Shown here one piece after another: positions 15,868-24,767 of a stretch of DNA of 64,000 bases (positions are counted from its first letter, which is position 1; each line of letters begins with the position of its first letter). The DNA comes from Bdellovibrio sp. BCCA. Lineage in GTDB: Bacteria; Bdellovibrionota; Bdellovibrionia; Bdellovibrionales; Bdellovibrionaceae. Under the pieces are notes generated by a model. That model searched no databases. It saw only the letters and a program-made list of their open reading frames with translations, and had not been told where the DNA came from. The stretch spans positions 3,720,001-3,784,000 of the forward strand of contig NZ_JBBNAC010000001.1 of assembly GCF_037996825.1 (NCBI RefSeq). Reading direction: 5' to 3'. Both the position numbers and the translations under genes were made by a program.

Positions 15868-16128
15868 TTAAACAGCTTTAGGATAAACACTAACTTTGAA
15901 ACGCTCTTTAGAGAAACGTTCAAATTTAACAAGACCTTCGATAACAGAGTAGATCGTGTAGTCACGACCCATTTTAACATTGTTGCCCAAGTGGAATTTT
16001 GTTCCACGTTGACGAACGATGATTGTTCCTGGAAGAACTTTTTCGCCACCAAATCTTTTTACGCCAAGTCGTTTACTCTGTGAATCACGACCGTTCTTTG
16101 TACTACCACCGGCCTTCTTACTTGCCAT
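15868..16128 (-). CDS. rpmA: 50S ribosomal protein L27
   Basis: Protein of 86 residues: [20 protein letters not shown], then [11 protein letters not shown] and [21 protein letters not shown]. This matches L27, whose N-terminus reaches the peptidyl transferase centre. There is no cleavable N-terminal extension of the Firmicutes type. It follows rplU, the standard rplU-rpmA pair, and is followed by a terminator and then obg. Confidence 0.98.
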   Translation of the reverse strand: MASKKAGGSTKNGRDSQSKRLGVKRFGGEKVLPGTIIVRQRGTKFHLGNNVKMGRDYTIYSVIEGLVKFERFSKERFKVSVYPKAV

Positions 16129-16158
16129 GATGAACCTCTCTTAAGAAATTTTTAAAAA

Positions 16159-16725
16159 TTAAGCTTTTTTAGAAGTTTTCTTTGCTGCTTTTTTCTTCGC
16201 GCCAGCTTTAGTCGCTTTTTTAGCAGTCTTTTTAACTGCCTTCTTAGCAACTTTCTTCTTCGCTACTTTTTTAGCGGCTTTTTTAACAACTTCTGCAGTG
16301 CCTTTGTTCTCAGCGCGCTCTTTGCGAGCTGCTACGCGAGCTTGTGCTTTTTCAGCACGTACTGCTGCTACGTCTACTACATTTGCAGATTCGTCTGTCT
16401 TAGCAACTTTTCCATCTGGAGAAGTGATTGCTTTAACAAAAAGCTCTGTGAACTCTTGTTTGTGAGTTGCGAACTTTCTGTAACCTTGACGACGTTTCTT
16501 TTTGAAAACGATTTCTTTTTTTGTTTTAGCTTGCTTAGTAACAACAACAGTTACTTTCGCGCCTTTTACAAGAGGTTGACCAACATGAGTGGACTCACCA
16601 CCAACCATCAAGATTTCGTTGATATCAAACTCTGCACCAAGCTTTTGCTCAAGCTTATCTACTTGAACTACATCACCAGCTTGAACTTTATATTGCTTAC
16701 CGCCTGTACGAATAATCGCGTACAT
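16159..16725 (-). CDS. rplU: 50S ribosomal protein L21 with long Lys/Ala-rich tail
   Basis: Protein of 188 residues. Residues 1 to about 103 are a normal L21 (MYAIIRTGGKQYKVQAGD, then KKKRRQGYRKFATHKQEFTE). The remaining 85 residues are an extension: a charged helix (AAVRAEKAQARVAARKERAE), then a histone-H1-like run of KKAAKK, AKKKVAKKAV and KKAAKKTSKKA units. The tail would be disordered, strongly basic and probably RNA-binding. A GGAGG ribosome site precedes the start. A TTGACA box is present on the minus strand at 16783-16788, with no convincing -10. Confidence 0.93.
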   Translation of the reverse strand: MYAIIRTGGKQYKVQAGDVVQVDKLEQKLGAEFDINEILMVGGESTHVGQPLVKGAKVTVVVTKQAKTKKEIVFKKKRRQGYRKFATHKQEFTELFVKAITSPDGKVAKTDESANVVDVAAVRAEKAQARVAARKERAENKGTAEVVKKAAKKVAKKKVAKKAVKKTAKKATKAGAKKKAAKKTSKKA

Positions 16726-16932
16726 GAGAACCTCCAGCTACCCGAATTAAGAAGATGGTAAATGCCACCTCGCACTAGGTTTTGTCAACCTAATACATGC
16801 TATTTTTTTCAGCTTTTTCAGGGAGAAAAAGAGGTTAAACGGAAGACCCCCTAAAAGCAAACAAATTTGCTAAATTTTAGGAAGGTCCAGTGTTTAGATA
16901 AAAGCCTTACTTTTCAGCACCTTAGCTTAAAA

Positions 16933-18411
16933 TCACGGCTTCAAAAGTTCGCGTTTCCAGGCATCACCAAGCTGAAAGTTCTTATTATTGACGACCGCTT
17001 CAATCAGCTTTCTATGGTCTTCATATGCTTTTTGCACGCCCGGTTTGTCGCGGTTCTTGGCGGCGATGACACGCAGCTCGTCTCTTTCCCGACGAAGGGT
17101 TTCAAAAATCACCTCAGCTTTTTCATTGGAACGCAACGAGGCCTTACTCTTAATATAGTAATCGGCCGCTTGCTCGTATCTTTCAGCGCGGGCGTTGAGT
17201 TCTGCTCCCACCAAATAGTCACGCTCGGACTTCGGAGCTTTGGTGTCTTTCATAAAGACATCATAAGAGTCCGCTGAGTTGCGGTAGCGAGCTGTTGCAT
17301 CTTTCACATTACCCGCCACACGCAGTTTATCGGCTTCAAGACGAGCTTCATTGGCAAAGTTGCGCGCTTTTTGTGTGTCACTATAAAGACCGGCGACCCC
17401 TTGGCGCATAAGAGTGCTGCGTTCGGCATCCGAAAACCCTGCGGCTTTTAAGATATCTGCTTTTTGTTTTAGATCCGTTGCTGAATAAGTTCCGTAACCA
17501 CGTCCTGTCTCTGCGCCGACTTCGTGGGCTTTGATCAAGGCTTGGCGTTGTTGTTCAGAAAGACTTCGACCTAATAATTTTTCAGCCTCTGCCACACGCT
17601 GTGGATTTGAAAGCTTCGCCATACGCCCAAGATCCACGGCGACTTCTGTAGTTTTTGTAGCGACACTAGTTTCTTTTGCAACCATACCTGCCGCTTTTAA
17701 TAATTTTCCAAGCTTTGGTGCTTTTGCAAGAAGACCCGCCGCTCCCGCGGGATTTACGACAGAGAAGACTCCATAACAAATCATTTCGGCCTGAGTTTTT
17801 GTATCAAAGCACGCAAGCTTCACACCTTGTTTTTTAAGATAATCTTTTCCTTTTTCAAGAAGGCTTTTAGAAACTTCCAACGCTTTATCGAGATCGTTCT
17901 TCGTCAGATCGCCCTTCATATACATATAGGCATAAGCCATCGGAGCTAAAATTGGATTCGAGAGCATCATGTTACGAGGCGCATTCTGAAGAGACGTCTT
18001 TAGTGCATTGTTGCGACATTCAACATTCGTCCAACATGCTTTAATCGCTTCAGCGCCTTTTCCAGCAAGCTCAGGAACAGAAGCAATAGCTTCCCAAAAT
18101 TCTTTACCGACATCCACAGCGCCGGAAAAACACCCGCGCAGTTGATCGAGCGGAGAGGAAATTGCGCCATCACACAACGCTTTTGGATCACAAGAGCGAA
18201 TGTGTTTTGCAGCGTCTGCATCCGCTTTCGCCAGATCCTCACAGCCCACGGCTTTTTGCTCCCACTTGCACGCCTCTGAAGCAAGCTGTAAAGGTTGAGG
18301 AACCTTGTCGCATTTTCCAAGAAGTTGCGAGCATGCCATTGGCAAACTCTGCGACCAGGACAGCATTGGAAGAAAAAAACTAATAATAAGGATGAGCAAA
18401 CTATTCCGCAT
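16933..18411 (-). CDS. secreted protein of unknown function
   Basis: Protein of 492 residues with a signal peptide (MRNSLLILIISFFLPMLSWS). The N-terminal 230 residues contain about a dozen cysteines (for example CSQLLGKC, CDPKALC, CWTNVEC, CFDTKTQAEMIC), which suggests disulphide pairs in the periplasm or outside. A hydrophobic stretch (YGVFSVVNPAGAAGLLAKAP) follows, then the segment RVAEAEKLLGRSLSEQQRQA with LIKAHEVG, a pattern I associate with large secreted proteins of these predators. The end is helical and TPR-like (RAERYEQAADYYIKSKAS). I cannot name a family. Its 3' neighbour on the same strand is rplU, 207 bases on. Confidence 0.6.
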   Translation of the reverse strand: MRNSLLILIISFFLPMLSWSQSLPMACSQLLGKCDKVPQPLQLASEACKWEQKAVGCEDLAKADADAAKHIRSCDPKALCDGAISSPLDQLRGCFSGAVDVGKEFWEAIASVPELAGKGAEAIKACWTNVECRNNALKTSLQNAPRNMMLSNPILAPMAYAYMYMKGDLTKNDLDKALEVSKSLLEKGKDYLKKQGVKLACFDTKTQAEMICYGVFSVVNPAGAAGLLAKAPKLGKLLKAAGMVAKETSVATKTTEVAVDLGRMAKLSNPQRVAEAEKLLGRSLSEQQRQALIKAHEVGAETGRGYGTYSATDLKQKADILKAAGFSDAERSTLMRQGVAGLYSDTQKARNFANEARLEADKLRVAGNVKDATARYRNSADSYDVFMKDTKAPKSERDYLVGAELNARAERYEQAADYYIKSKASLRSNEKAEVIFETLRRERDELRVIAAKNRDKPGVQKAYEDHRKLIEAVVNNKNFQLGDAWKRELLKP

Positions 18412-18540
18412 AATTTCTAATCGGAAACTGATTTGCCATTCTAAAGAGTTGATATTTTTAAATTCAAGATGCGGCCCGGAAATAGGTCTAGAAAAACCTC
18501 TTTTTCCGGGGACTATTTTAAAGAATCCGTTCGATGAATT

Positions 18541-20058
18541 TTAAACAAAGAAAATCTCGTATTGTTCCAAATGGTAGTTTGGTTCAATTTTGAAGGCGAC
18601 AGAGCGGCCGAGTTTTTTCTCGATACCTTCTAAGCTTTCGCCTTCAACTTCATAAATCCAATCGACGACTTCACTGTGGCAGTGAATAACGACGTTGGTT
18701 TTTTTATTGATCAGCATATCAGCATCACGCTCAAGCTCACGGAAGATTTCATTTGCTACAGTGGATTTGCGTTTGATGTAGCCTTTTCCGTCGCAGTACG
18801 AGCACGGCTCGCACAGTGTTTTAATCAAGCTTGGACGAATGCGTTTACGAGTCATCTCAACCAGACCTAACTGCGACATTGAAACGATGTTCGTACGTGC
18901 GCGATCCCGTTGCAGTTCCTCTGCTAAAGTTTCTAAAACTTTTTCGCGGTGAGATTCTTTTTCCATATCGATGAAATCGATGATGATAATTCCACCGCAG
19001 TTTCTAATCCGAAGCTGATGCGCGATCTCGCGAACCGCTTCCAGATTGGTTTTTAAGATTGTGTCTTCTAAATCTTTTTTGCCGACGAACTTACCTGTGT
19101 TGACGTCAATGACCACCAAAGCTTCCGCTTCGTCGATCACGATATAACCACCGGATTTCAACCAAATTTTTCTTTCCATCGAGCGGGAAATTTCAATGTC
19201 GATGTCGTACAAATCAAACAATGGTTTTTGCTCTTCATAAAGCACGATGTTTTGTTTGTACTTCGGCATGAATTGCGAAACGAATTTCACAACTTTTTTG
19301 TGAATCTCAACGTTATCCACCCACACGCTTGTGACGTCCTCACTCATAAGATCACGCAAAGCGCGAAGTTCGACGTCTAATTCCGTGTGCACGTTGCCCG
19401 GTGTTTTTTTCTTTTCATAGTTTTTGAAGATCTCTTTGCTGAGGCGATCAAGATACTCAATATCGGCCTTCAACATTTCTTCAGAGGCGCCCTCCCCTGC
19501 GGTACGCACAATCACACCACCGGAAGGATTGATTTTTTGAACAAGCTGGCGGAGACGTTCTCTTTCACCTTCATCTTCAATACGGCGAGAAATTCCCAAG
19601 TGACGAACTGTTGGAAGAAAGACCACGAAACGACCTGGCAAAGACAAGTGTGTTGTGAGTCGGGCTCCTTTTGTGCCGAGAGGATCTTTAGCAACCTGAA
19701 CTAAAATGGACTGACCTTCTTTAAGAAGATCTTGAATAGGTGTCTTGTTGTGATGCGTAGGAATTTTATCGTCATCACCCTCATCCAAGGGTTCCTCACG
19801 ATCCACATCGGAAAGAAAATTATCATCGACGTCTTCGCGAATATCGCCAACATAAAGGAATGCGGCCTTTTCTAGACCAATGTCTACAAAGGCTGCTTGC
19901 ATTCCGGGTAAAACACGAATGACAGTGCCGCGATGAATAGACCCGACCAAAGTCGGAGACGTTTTACGTTCAATTTTTAGATCTGAAAGAATCCCAGTAT
20001 CCACATAAGCAACACGAGTCTCTTGAGGGCGAACGTTGATGAGAATTTCTGCAGACAC
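18541..20058 (-). CDS. rng: ribonuclease G/E family endonuclease
   Basis: Protein of 505 residues, close to RNase G length. An S1 domain near the N-terminus (GSIHRGTVIRVLPGMQAAF) is followed by the RNase H-like core with the Mg-binding aspartates in VVIDVNTGKFVGKKDLEDT and IIIIDFIDM, and a CEPCSYCDGKG zinc-link region that holds the tetramer together. It lacks the long C-terminal degradosome scaffold of RNase E. It would process rRNA and mRNA 5' ends. A TCCTCCTGA-type antisense of the ribosome site (AGGAGGATC) lies directly upstream of the start. Confidence 0.92.
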   Translation of the reverse strand: MSAEILINVRPQETRVAYVDTGILSDLKIERKTSPTLVGSIHRGTVIRVLPGMQAAFVDIGLEKAAFLYVGDIREDVDDNFLSDVDREEPLDEGDDDKIPTHHNKTPIQDLLKEGQSILVQVAKDPLGTKGARLTTHLSLPGRFVVFLPTVRHLGISRRIEDEGERERLRQLVQKINPSGGVIVRTAGEGASEEMLKADIEYLDRLSKEIFKNYEKKKTPGNVHTELDVELRALRDLMSEDVTSVWVDNVEIHKKVVKFVSQFMPKYKQNIVLYEEQKPLFDLYDIDIEISRSMERKIWLKSGGYIVIDEAEALVVIDVNTGKFVGKKDLEDTILKTNLEAVREIAHQLRIRNCGGIIIIDFIDMEKESHREKVLETLAEELQRDRARTNIVSMSQLGLVEMTRKRIRPSLIKTLCEPCSYCDGKGYIKRKSTVANEIFRELERDADMLINKKTNVVIHCHSEVVDWIYEVEGESLEGIEKKLGRSVAFKIEPNYHLEQYEIFFV

Positions 20059-20200
20059 AAGATCCTCCTGAAAACACTAAGGAACACACACTACATCTAC
20101 TTCATTAGTCCAGAAACAAGACCGATAGCAAATATTATTTAATATTGAAGCATATCTGACCGAAAAGATCATGGAAATAGAGCCTTTACGGAGAGTAACG

Positions 20201-21304
20201 ATGGCAACAATTGATGAACTGTTTAAACTCATGGTGGAACAAGGAGCTTCCGACTTGCATATTACAAGCGGCGCGCCTCCGTATCTTCGCCTTCATGGAA
20301 ACATGGTTCCATTGAACTATCGCGAACTCACAAATCAAGACGTACAAGGTCTGCTCTTCGAAATTCTTTCTGAAAAGCAAAAGAAAGCCTTCGTTGAAAA
20401 ATGGGAATTGGATTTCGCTTACACTTTGTCAGGCATAGGTCGTTTTCGTTGCAATATCTTTATGCAAAGAAAAGGGCTTGGCGCCGTTATGCGTATCATC
20501 CCAGAAAAAATTAAAACAGCGCAAGAGTTGGGCGTGCCACCTTCTGTAATGGATTTGATCGACTGTGATCGCGGTTTGATCCTTGTAACGGGTCCAACGG
20601 GTTCCGGTAAATCAACGACCTTGGCTGCGATGATCCATCAAATCAACATGACTCGTGAAGCGCATATCATCACGGTTGAAGATCCAATCGAGTTCGTTCA
20701 TCCGAACTTAAAAGCTTTGGTGAACCAACGTGAAGTCGGAAGTCATACGAAGAGTTTCGCAAATGCTTTGAAAGCGGCGTTACGTGAAGACCCGGATATC
20801 TTGCTCGTGGGTGAGTTGCGTGACTTAGAAACTATTTCTTTGGCACTGACTGCGGCGGAAACAGGTCACATCGTGTTTGGTACTCTTCATACGAACAGTG
20901 CTGCAAAAACCATTGACCGTATCATTGACGTTTTCCCGGCGGGACAACAACAACAAATCCGTACGATGCTGGCGGAAAGCTTGCGCGGTGTTGTTGCGCA
21001 AACACTTTTCTCTCGCGCGGATGGACAAGGTCGTGTGGCCGCTTACGAAATTATGAGAAATACCAAAGCCATCTCGAACTTGATTCGTGAAGGTAAAGTC
21101 CACCAAATTCCTTCGGCGATGCAAACAGGCTCCAGCCAAGGTATGGTGCTCTTCGAAAAATACATCGAAGACTTGGTTCGCAAAGGGAAAGTTTCTGCCG
21201 CCGATGCAAAAACATTCCTGGGCCAGGCCGGCGGTGGAGATACAACCGTTCAAGGCGGAACTCTTGCTGGAAGTTCAGCAGGTCCAAGAACGAAAGTGGG
21301 ATAG
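20201..21304 (+). CDS. pilT: type IV pilus retraction ATPase PilT
   Basis: Protein of 367 residues starting at ATG 20201, seven bases after GGAG; an in-frame ATG at 20171 has no such site. Motifs: Walker A GPTGSGKST (131-139), Asp box in ITVEDPIE, Walker B PDILLVGELRD, His box GTLHTNSA, and the PilT-specific C-terminal AISNLIREGK (usually AIRNLIRE). It is the hexameric motor that depolymerises type IV pili for twitching. In Bdellovibrio, pili are needed for prey entry; two pilT genes are known in B. bacteriovorus. No other pil genes are close. Confidence 0.93.
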   Translation: MATIDELFKLMVEQGASDLHITSGAPPYLRLHGNMVPLNYRELTNQDVQGLLFEILSEKQKKAFVEKWELDFAYTLSGIGRFRCNIFMQRKGLGAVMRIIPEKIKTAQELGVPPSVMDLIDCDRGLILVTGPTGSGKSTTLAAMIHQINMTREAHIITVEDPIEFVHPNLKALVNQREVGSHTKSFANALKAALREDPDILLVGELRDLETISLALTAAETGHIVFGTLHTNSAAKTIDRIIDVFPAGQQQQIRTMLAESLRGVVAQTLFSRADGQGRVAAYEIMRNTKAISNLIREGKVHQIPSAMQTGSSQGMVLFEKYIEDLVRKGKVSAADAKTFLGQAGGGDTTVQGGTLAGSSAGPRTKVG

Positions 21305-21308
21305 AAAT

Positions 21309-21680
21309 TTAAAAGCTGTATGTAAGTTGAATCAATGGAGGGGCTTTGGCATAGGATGCTGAGGCCCTTCGACTTTTTAGCTCTTGATCAAATTGTGAGT
21401 ATTCGTAAGTCGGTGGCGCAGGCTGCGAAGAGTCATAAAGCACGTATCCAACTCCCCCGACGAATCCTAACAAGGCCCCTAATGTGATATTGTTTGTATG
21501 TTCTTGGGGCTCTCCATAGAAGGAAAGCGTGCTCAGGCCTAGGATTGCGCCGCCCAAGCTTGCAAAAAGCACCGTCGCGACATTGCGCTTAACGGTTCTG
21601 TTGGTCTGTGAAAAAGAGGCTTGAGAAGTGAAAATAGTGAGTGCCGCTAGTAAAACTGAGGTCCACTTCTGTGGGGTCAT
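21309..21680 (-). CDS. small exported hydrophobic protein, unknown
   Basis: Protein of 123 residues starting at ATG 21680, which has GGAGG five bases upstream; an in-frame ATG at 21695 does not. Signal-like segment at 4-25 (WTSVLLAALTIFTSQASFS), then two glycine-rich hydrophobic stretches (VATVLFASLGGAILGLSTL and ITLGALLGFVGGVGYVLYD), typical of small outer-membrane or glycine-zipper proteins. The C-terminus is Ala/Ser/Pro-rich. It is convergent with pilT and divergent from deoC. No function can be assigned. Confidence 0.6.
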   Translation of the reverse strand: MTPQKWTSVLLAALTIFTSQASFSQTNRTVKRNVATVLFASLGGAILGLSTLSFYGEPQEHTNNITLGALLGFVGGVGYVLYDSSQPAPPTYEYSQFDQELKSRRASASYAKAPPLIQLTYSF

Positions 21681-21739
21681 GATTGCCTCCTGCAATGAAC
21701 TAAGATAACTTTTCTTATTTAAACACCCCGAGGTGCCCT

Positions 21740-22402
21740 GTGCAACTAAGTCGTTATATTGATCACACTCTTTTGAAGCCGGAAGCGCAATTAGCGCAAA
21801 TTGAAAAACTCTGTGCGGAAGCTAAAACGAACAATTTTTTTAGTGTCTGCGTGAATACGTCTTACGTTTCAACGTGTGCACAACTTCTTAAGGGTTCTTC
21901 TGTGAAGGTCTGCTGTGTTGTGGGTTTTCCTTTGGGCGCGATGGATACAGTCAGCAAAGCTTTTGAAACCGAAACAGCGATCAAGAACGGTGCTGATGAA
22001 ATCGATATGGTGATTCAAGTCGGCGCTTTGAAAGATCGTCGTTTGGATTACGTTCGCGACGATATCAAAGCTGTTGTGAAAGCGGCTCAAGGTCGCACCG
22101 TGAAAGTGATCATTGAAACTTCTTTATTAAATCAAGAAGACAAAACTCTGGCTTGCAAAGCGGCTCTTGAAGCTGGGGCGCATTTCGTAAAAACATCCAC
22201 AGGTTTTGGCGGCGGCGGAGCCACTATCGAAGATGTCAAATTAATGAAGTCCGTTGTCGGCGACAAAATGGAAGTGAAAGCTTCCGGCGGAGTTAAAGAT
22301 GCCGCGCAAGCGCGCGCGATGATTGAAGCCGGTGCCACTCGCCTTGGCACAAGCTCAGGTGTCACGATTGTTCAAGGTGGCACTGTTCAAGGAGGTTACT
22401 AA
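21740..22402 (+). CDS. deoC: deoxyribose-phosphate aldolase
   Basis: Protein of 220 residues starting with GTG and a GAGGTG ribosome site. Characteristic segments are [10 protein letters not shown], the Schiff-base lysine in FVKTSTGFG and the second lysine in [11 protein letters not shown]. It splits 2-deoxyribose 5-phosphate into glyceraldehyde 3-phosphate and acetaldehyde. It heads a deoC-deoA-punA operon whose genes overlap by one base each, for breakdown of nucleosides, fitting an organism that digests prey DNA. Confidence 0.95.
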   Translation: MQLSRYIDHTLLKPEAQLAQIEKLCAEAKTNNFFSVCVNTSYVSTCAQLLKGSSVKVCCVVGFPLGAMDTVSKAFETETAIKNGADEIDMVIQVGALKDRRLDYVRDDIKAVVKAAQGRTVKVIIETSLLNQEDKTLACKAALEAGAHFVKTSTGFGGGGATIEDVKLMKSVVGDKMEVKASGGVKDAAQARAMIEAGATRLGTSSGVTIVQGGTVQGGY

Positions 22403-23721
22403 TGGCTTTTCTTCCAGCAGAAATTATTAAAGCAAAACGCAATGGCGGATCTCTGAACTATGACGAGATCAATGAATTTATTTTGGGTTATGCTCGCGGG
22501 CAAATTCCTGACTATCAGATGTCAGCTCTTTTGATGGCGATTTATTTCCGTGGAATGACGACGGAAGAAACTTTGTCTTTAACAAAAGCAATGCTTCACT
22601 CAGGTGAAGTCGTGGATTTTTCTTCTGTGGCGGGATTTAAAGTTGATAAACACTCCACAGGCGGCGTTGGTGATAAAACAAGTTTGATCTTGGGTCCTAT
22701 CGTGGCCGCTGCCGGAGTTCCTGTGCCGATGATTTCAGGTCGTGGCCTTGGTCACACGGGTGGAACTTTGGATAAGCTTGAATCCATTCCTGGATTTAAC
22801 ACGCAAAAATCTTTGACGGAGTTTGTGGATCTTGTTCGCAAACATTTGATTTGTTTTATCGGGCAAACAAAAGAGATCTGCCCTGCTGATAAAAAAATCT
22901 ATGCACTTCGTGATGTGACAGCGACTGTTGAAAGTTTGCCGTTGATTTGTGCTTCGATCATGTCAAAAAAATTAGCAGAAGGTGTTGATGGACTTGTGCT
23001 TGATGTGAAGTACGGCTCAGGGGCGTTCATGAAAACTCCTGCGATGGCAGAAGAGTTGGCTTTGAACTTAATGGCGATTGCTCGCGGTTACGGTAAAAAA
23101 GTCACTTCGCTTTTAACGAACATGGATCAACCTTTGGGTCGTTTTGCCGGAAACTCTTTGGAAGTTGAAGAGTGTGTCGCCATCATGAAGAACGAAAAAT
23201 TCATGGGACCTGGCGGTTATGATCTTTACGAAGACACGCGCGAACTCAGTCTGCGACTTTCTGCTCACATGTTGTTGTTAGCGGGCGTTGGTAAAAATGA
23301 AGAAGAGTCTTACAAAGTTGCAAGTGAGATGCTCACTTCCGGAAAAGCGATGGCGAAGTTTGAAGAGCTTTGCTCCATCCACGGCGGAAATTTAAAAGCG
23401 CTCCCTAAACCAAAATATAACGTGAATATAACCACGGATAAACCTGGTTACGTGCATGCTTTCCATACAGAAAGTATTGGCGTTGCTGGCATTATCATCA
23501 AAGCGGGACGCGCTCAGACAACGGATATTATTGCTCCCACGGCGGGCATTGAATTCCATGTGAAAGTGGGTGATGAAGTGAAAGCGGGAGACACCGTCTT
23601 CACACTGCACGGCGATGATAAAGACTTGTTGATGTCAGCAGTTCCACTCTTGAAATCAGCAATCACTATTTCCTTGCCAAAAATTGCAAAGCCTAGTTTG
23701 ATACTCAAGACATTGAGCTAA
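22402..23721 (+). CDS. deoA: pyrimidine-nucleoside (thymidine) phosphorylase
   Basis: Protein of 439 residues. The phosphate-binding signature KVDKHSTGGVGDKTSL and SGRGLGHTGGTLDKLESIPG are diagnostic for the thymidine/pyrimidine nucleoside phosphorylase family. It splits (deoxy)pyrimidine nucleosides with phosphate. Whether it prefers thymidine or also takes uridine cannot be told. The GGAGG ribosome site lies inside the end of deoC, and start and stop codons overlap by one base (TAATG). Confidence 0.94.
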   Translation: MAFLPAEIIKAKRNGGSLNYDEINEFILGYARGQIPDYQMSALLMAIYFRGMTTEETLSLTKAMLHSGEVVDFSSVAGFKVDKHSTGGVGDKTSLILGPIVAAAGVPVPMISGRGLGHTGGTLDKLESIPGFNTQKSLTEFVDLVRKHLICFIGQTKEICPADKKIYALRDVTATVESLPLICASIMSKKLAEGVDGLVLDVKYGSGAFMKTPAMAEELALNLMAIARGYGKKVTSLLTNMDQPLGRFAGNSLEVEECVAIMKNEKFMGPGGYDLYEDTRELSLRLSAHMLLLAGVGKNEEESYKVASEMLTSGKAMAKFEELCSIHGGNLKALPKPKYNVNITTDKPGYVHAFHTESIGVAGIIIKAGRAQTTDIIAPTAGIEFHVKVGDEVKAGDTVFTLHGDDKDLLMSAVPLLKSAITISLPKIAKPSLILKTLS

Positions 23722-24575
23722 TGCTCGATTTGTCCGCACGAGAAAAAAAGGAACGTATTTTGGTACTCAATAAGCTTCAAGAAACTGTCAGCTATATCCG
23801 CACAAAGACATCGGCAAAGCCGAAGATTGGTGTTGTATTGGGCTCGGGACTTGGCGCTTTTGTTAAAGACGTTGAGGTGGAGTGCACACTCCCCTACAAA
23901 GAAATTCCGCATTTTTCTCCACCAACAGTGGAAGGCCATTCTGGAAATTTGATTTTCGGAAAAGTCGGCAACCAATCCATTGTGATTCTTCAAGGTCGCA
24001 ATCACTACTACGAAGGTCACAGCATGGAATCTGTCGTGTTCCCAACAAGAACACTGGCGATGTTGGGCATTGAGACTTTGATTTTGACTAACTCTGCGGG
24101 CGGCTTCGGTGAAAACATGCAAGCCGGAGATTTTATGATCATCGAAGATCATATTAATCTTATGGGCACGAATCCTTTGATGGGACCGAACATCAAAGAA
24201 CTCGGTCCTCGCTTTCCTGATATGACGGAAGCTTACGACAAGCGTTTGATCGAAGTGATGGAAGAGTTGCTTTTGAAACAAGGCACTCGCTATCACAAAG
24301 GCGTTTACTGTGGCGTGAGTGGTCCTACTTATGAAACTCCTGCGGAAGTTCGTTATTTGAAACTCATTGGCGGTAAAGCTGTCGGCATGAGTACAGTGCC
24401 AGAAACCATTGCTGCCAATCATCTGGGCCTTCGTGTAGCGGCTTTAAGCTGCATTACAAATTTGGCGGCAGGTGTTTCTTCTCAAAAACTTTCGCACGAT
24501 GAGGTTACAGAAACTGCTAAAAGAGTGGAATCTCAATTCATCTCTTTCTTAAAAGAATTCATTGGCCAAATTTAG
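23721..24575 (+). CDS. punA: purine nucleoside phosphorylase (trimeric type)
   Basis: Protein of 284 residues. Motifs: VVLGSGLGAFV, GRNHYYEGH, LTNSAGGF, GPTYETPAEVR and VGMSTVPETIAANH, which are the phosphate-, purine- and ribose-contacting segments of the low-molecular-mass PNP class. It releases hypoxanthine or guanine and (deoxy)ribose 1-phosphate. It is coupled to deoA by a one-base overlap (TAATG), with no separate promoter visible. Last gene of the salvage operon. Confidence 0.94.
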   Translation: MLDLSAREKKERILVLNKLQETVSYIRTKTSAKPKIGVVLGSGLGAFVKDVEVECTLPYKEIPHFSPPTVEGHSGNLIFGKVGNQSIVILQGRNHYYEGHSMESVVFPTRTLAMLGIETLILTNSAGGFGENMQAGDFMIIEDHINLMGTNPLMGPNIKELGPRFPDMTEAYDKRLIEVMEELLLKQGTRYHKGVYCGVSGPTYETPAEVRYLKLIGGKAVGMSTVPETIAANHLGLRVAALSCITNLAAGVSSQKLSHDEVTETAKRVESQFISFLKEFIGQI

Positions 24576-24684
24576 TCCTTGGCCTCGTCTTTCAAAAATT
24601 TCTGAAAATCCTTCAGATCCAATATAGTGGAATCTTAAGAGTATTTTAGGTCTAGTTTCGTCCTTCTAGCCTCAAAATAAGACA

Positions 24685-24767
24685 TATAATGACCGAAGAG
24701 CTAACCGGTTGGGCCGTTTCGCGGAGTCCTATTGATGGGACCTGTAAGGCCCGCATAGGGAGTGAAC
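24685..24767 (+). promoter_or_regulatory. promoter -10 box and structured 5' leader of the subtilase gene
   Basis: A consensus TATAAT lies at 24685-24690, without a good -35 box. The predicted leader of about 70 bases can fold: GGGCC (24711-24715) with GGCCC (24748-24752), enclosing GTCCTA/TGGGAC (24727-24742, loop TTGA), and a self-complementary AACCGGTT before it. The ribosome site AGGGAG (24757-24762) lies just after the outer stem. I do not recognise a riboswitch class. Confidence 0.45.

Noticed and set aside
16850-16881. Two-tier inverted repeat CCTAAAA/TTTTAGG with AGCAAA/TTTGCT inside, downstream of 16933-18411
   Set aside because: AT-rich and without a T-run on the minus strand; too weak to call a terminator or operator.
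18475-18510. CCCGGAA/TTCCGGG hairpin with AGGT/ACCT inside, between rng and the secreted protein gene
   Set aside because: A plausible stem but no T-run in the direction of rng transcription; left uncalled.
23718-24422. Minus-strand frame of about 234 codons opposite punA
   Set aside because: Antisense to a gene with complete PNP motifs; no independent signals.
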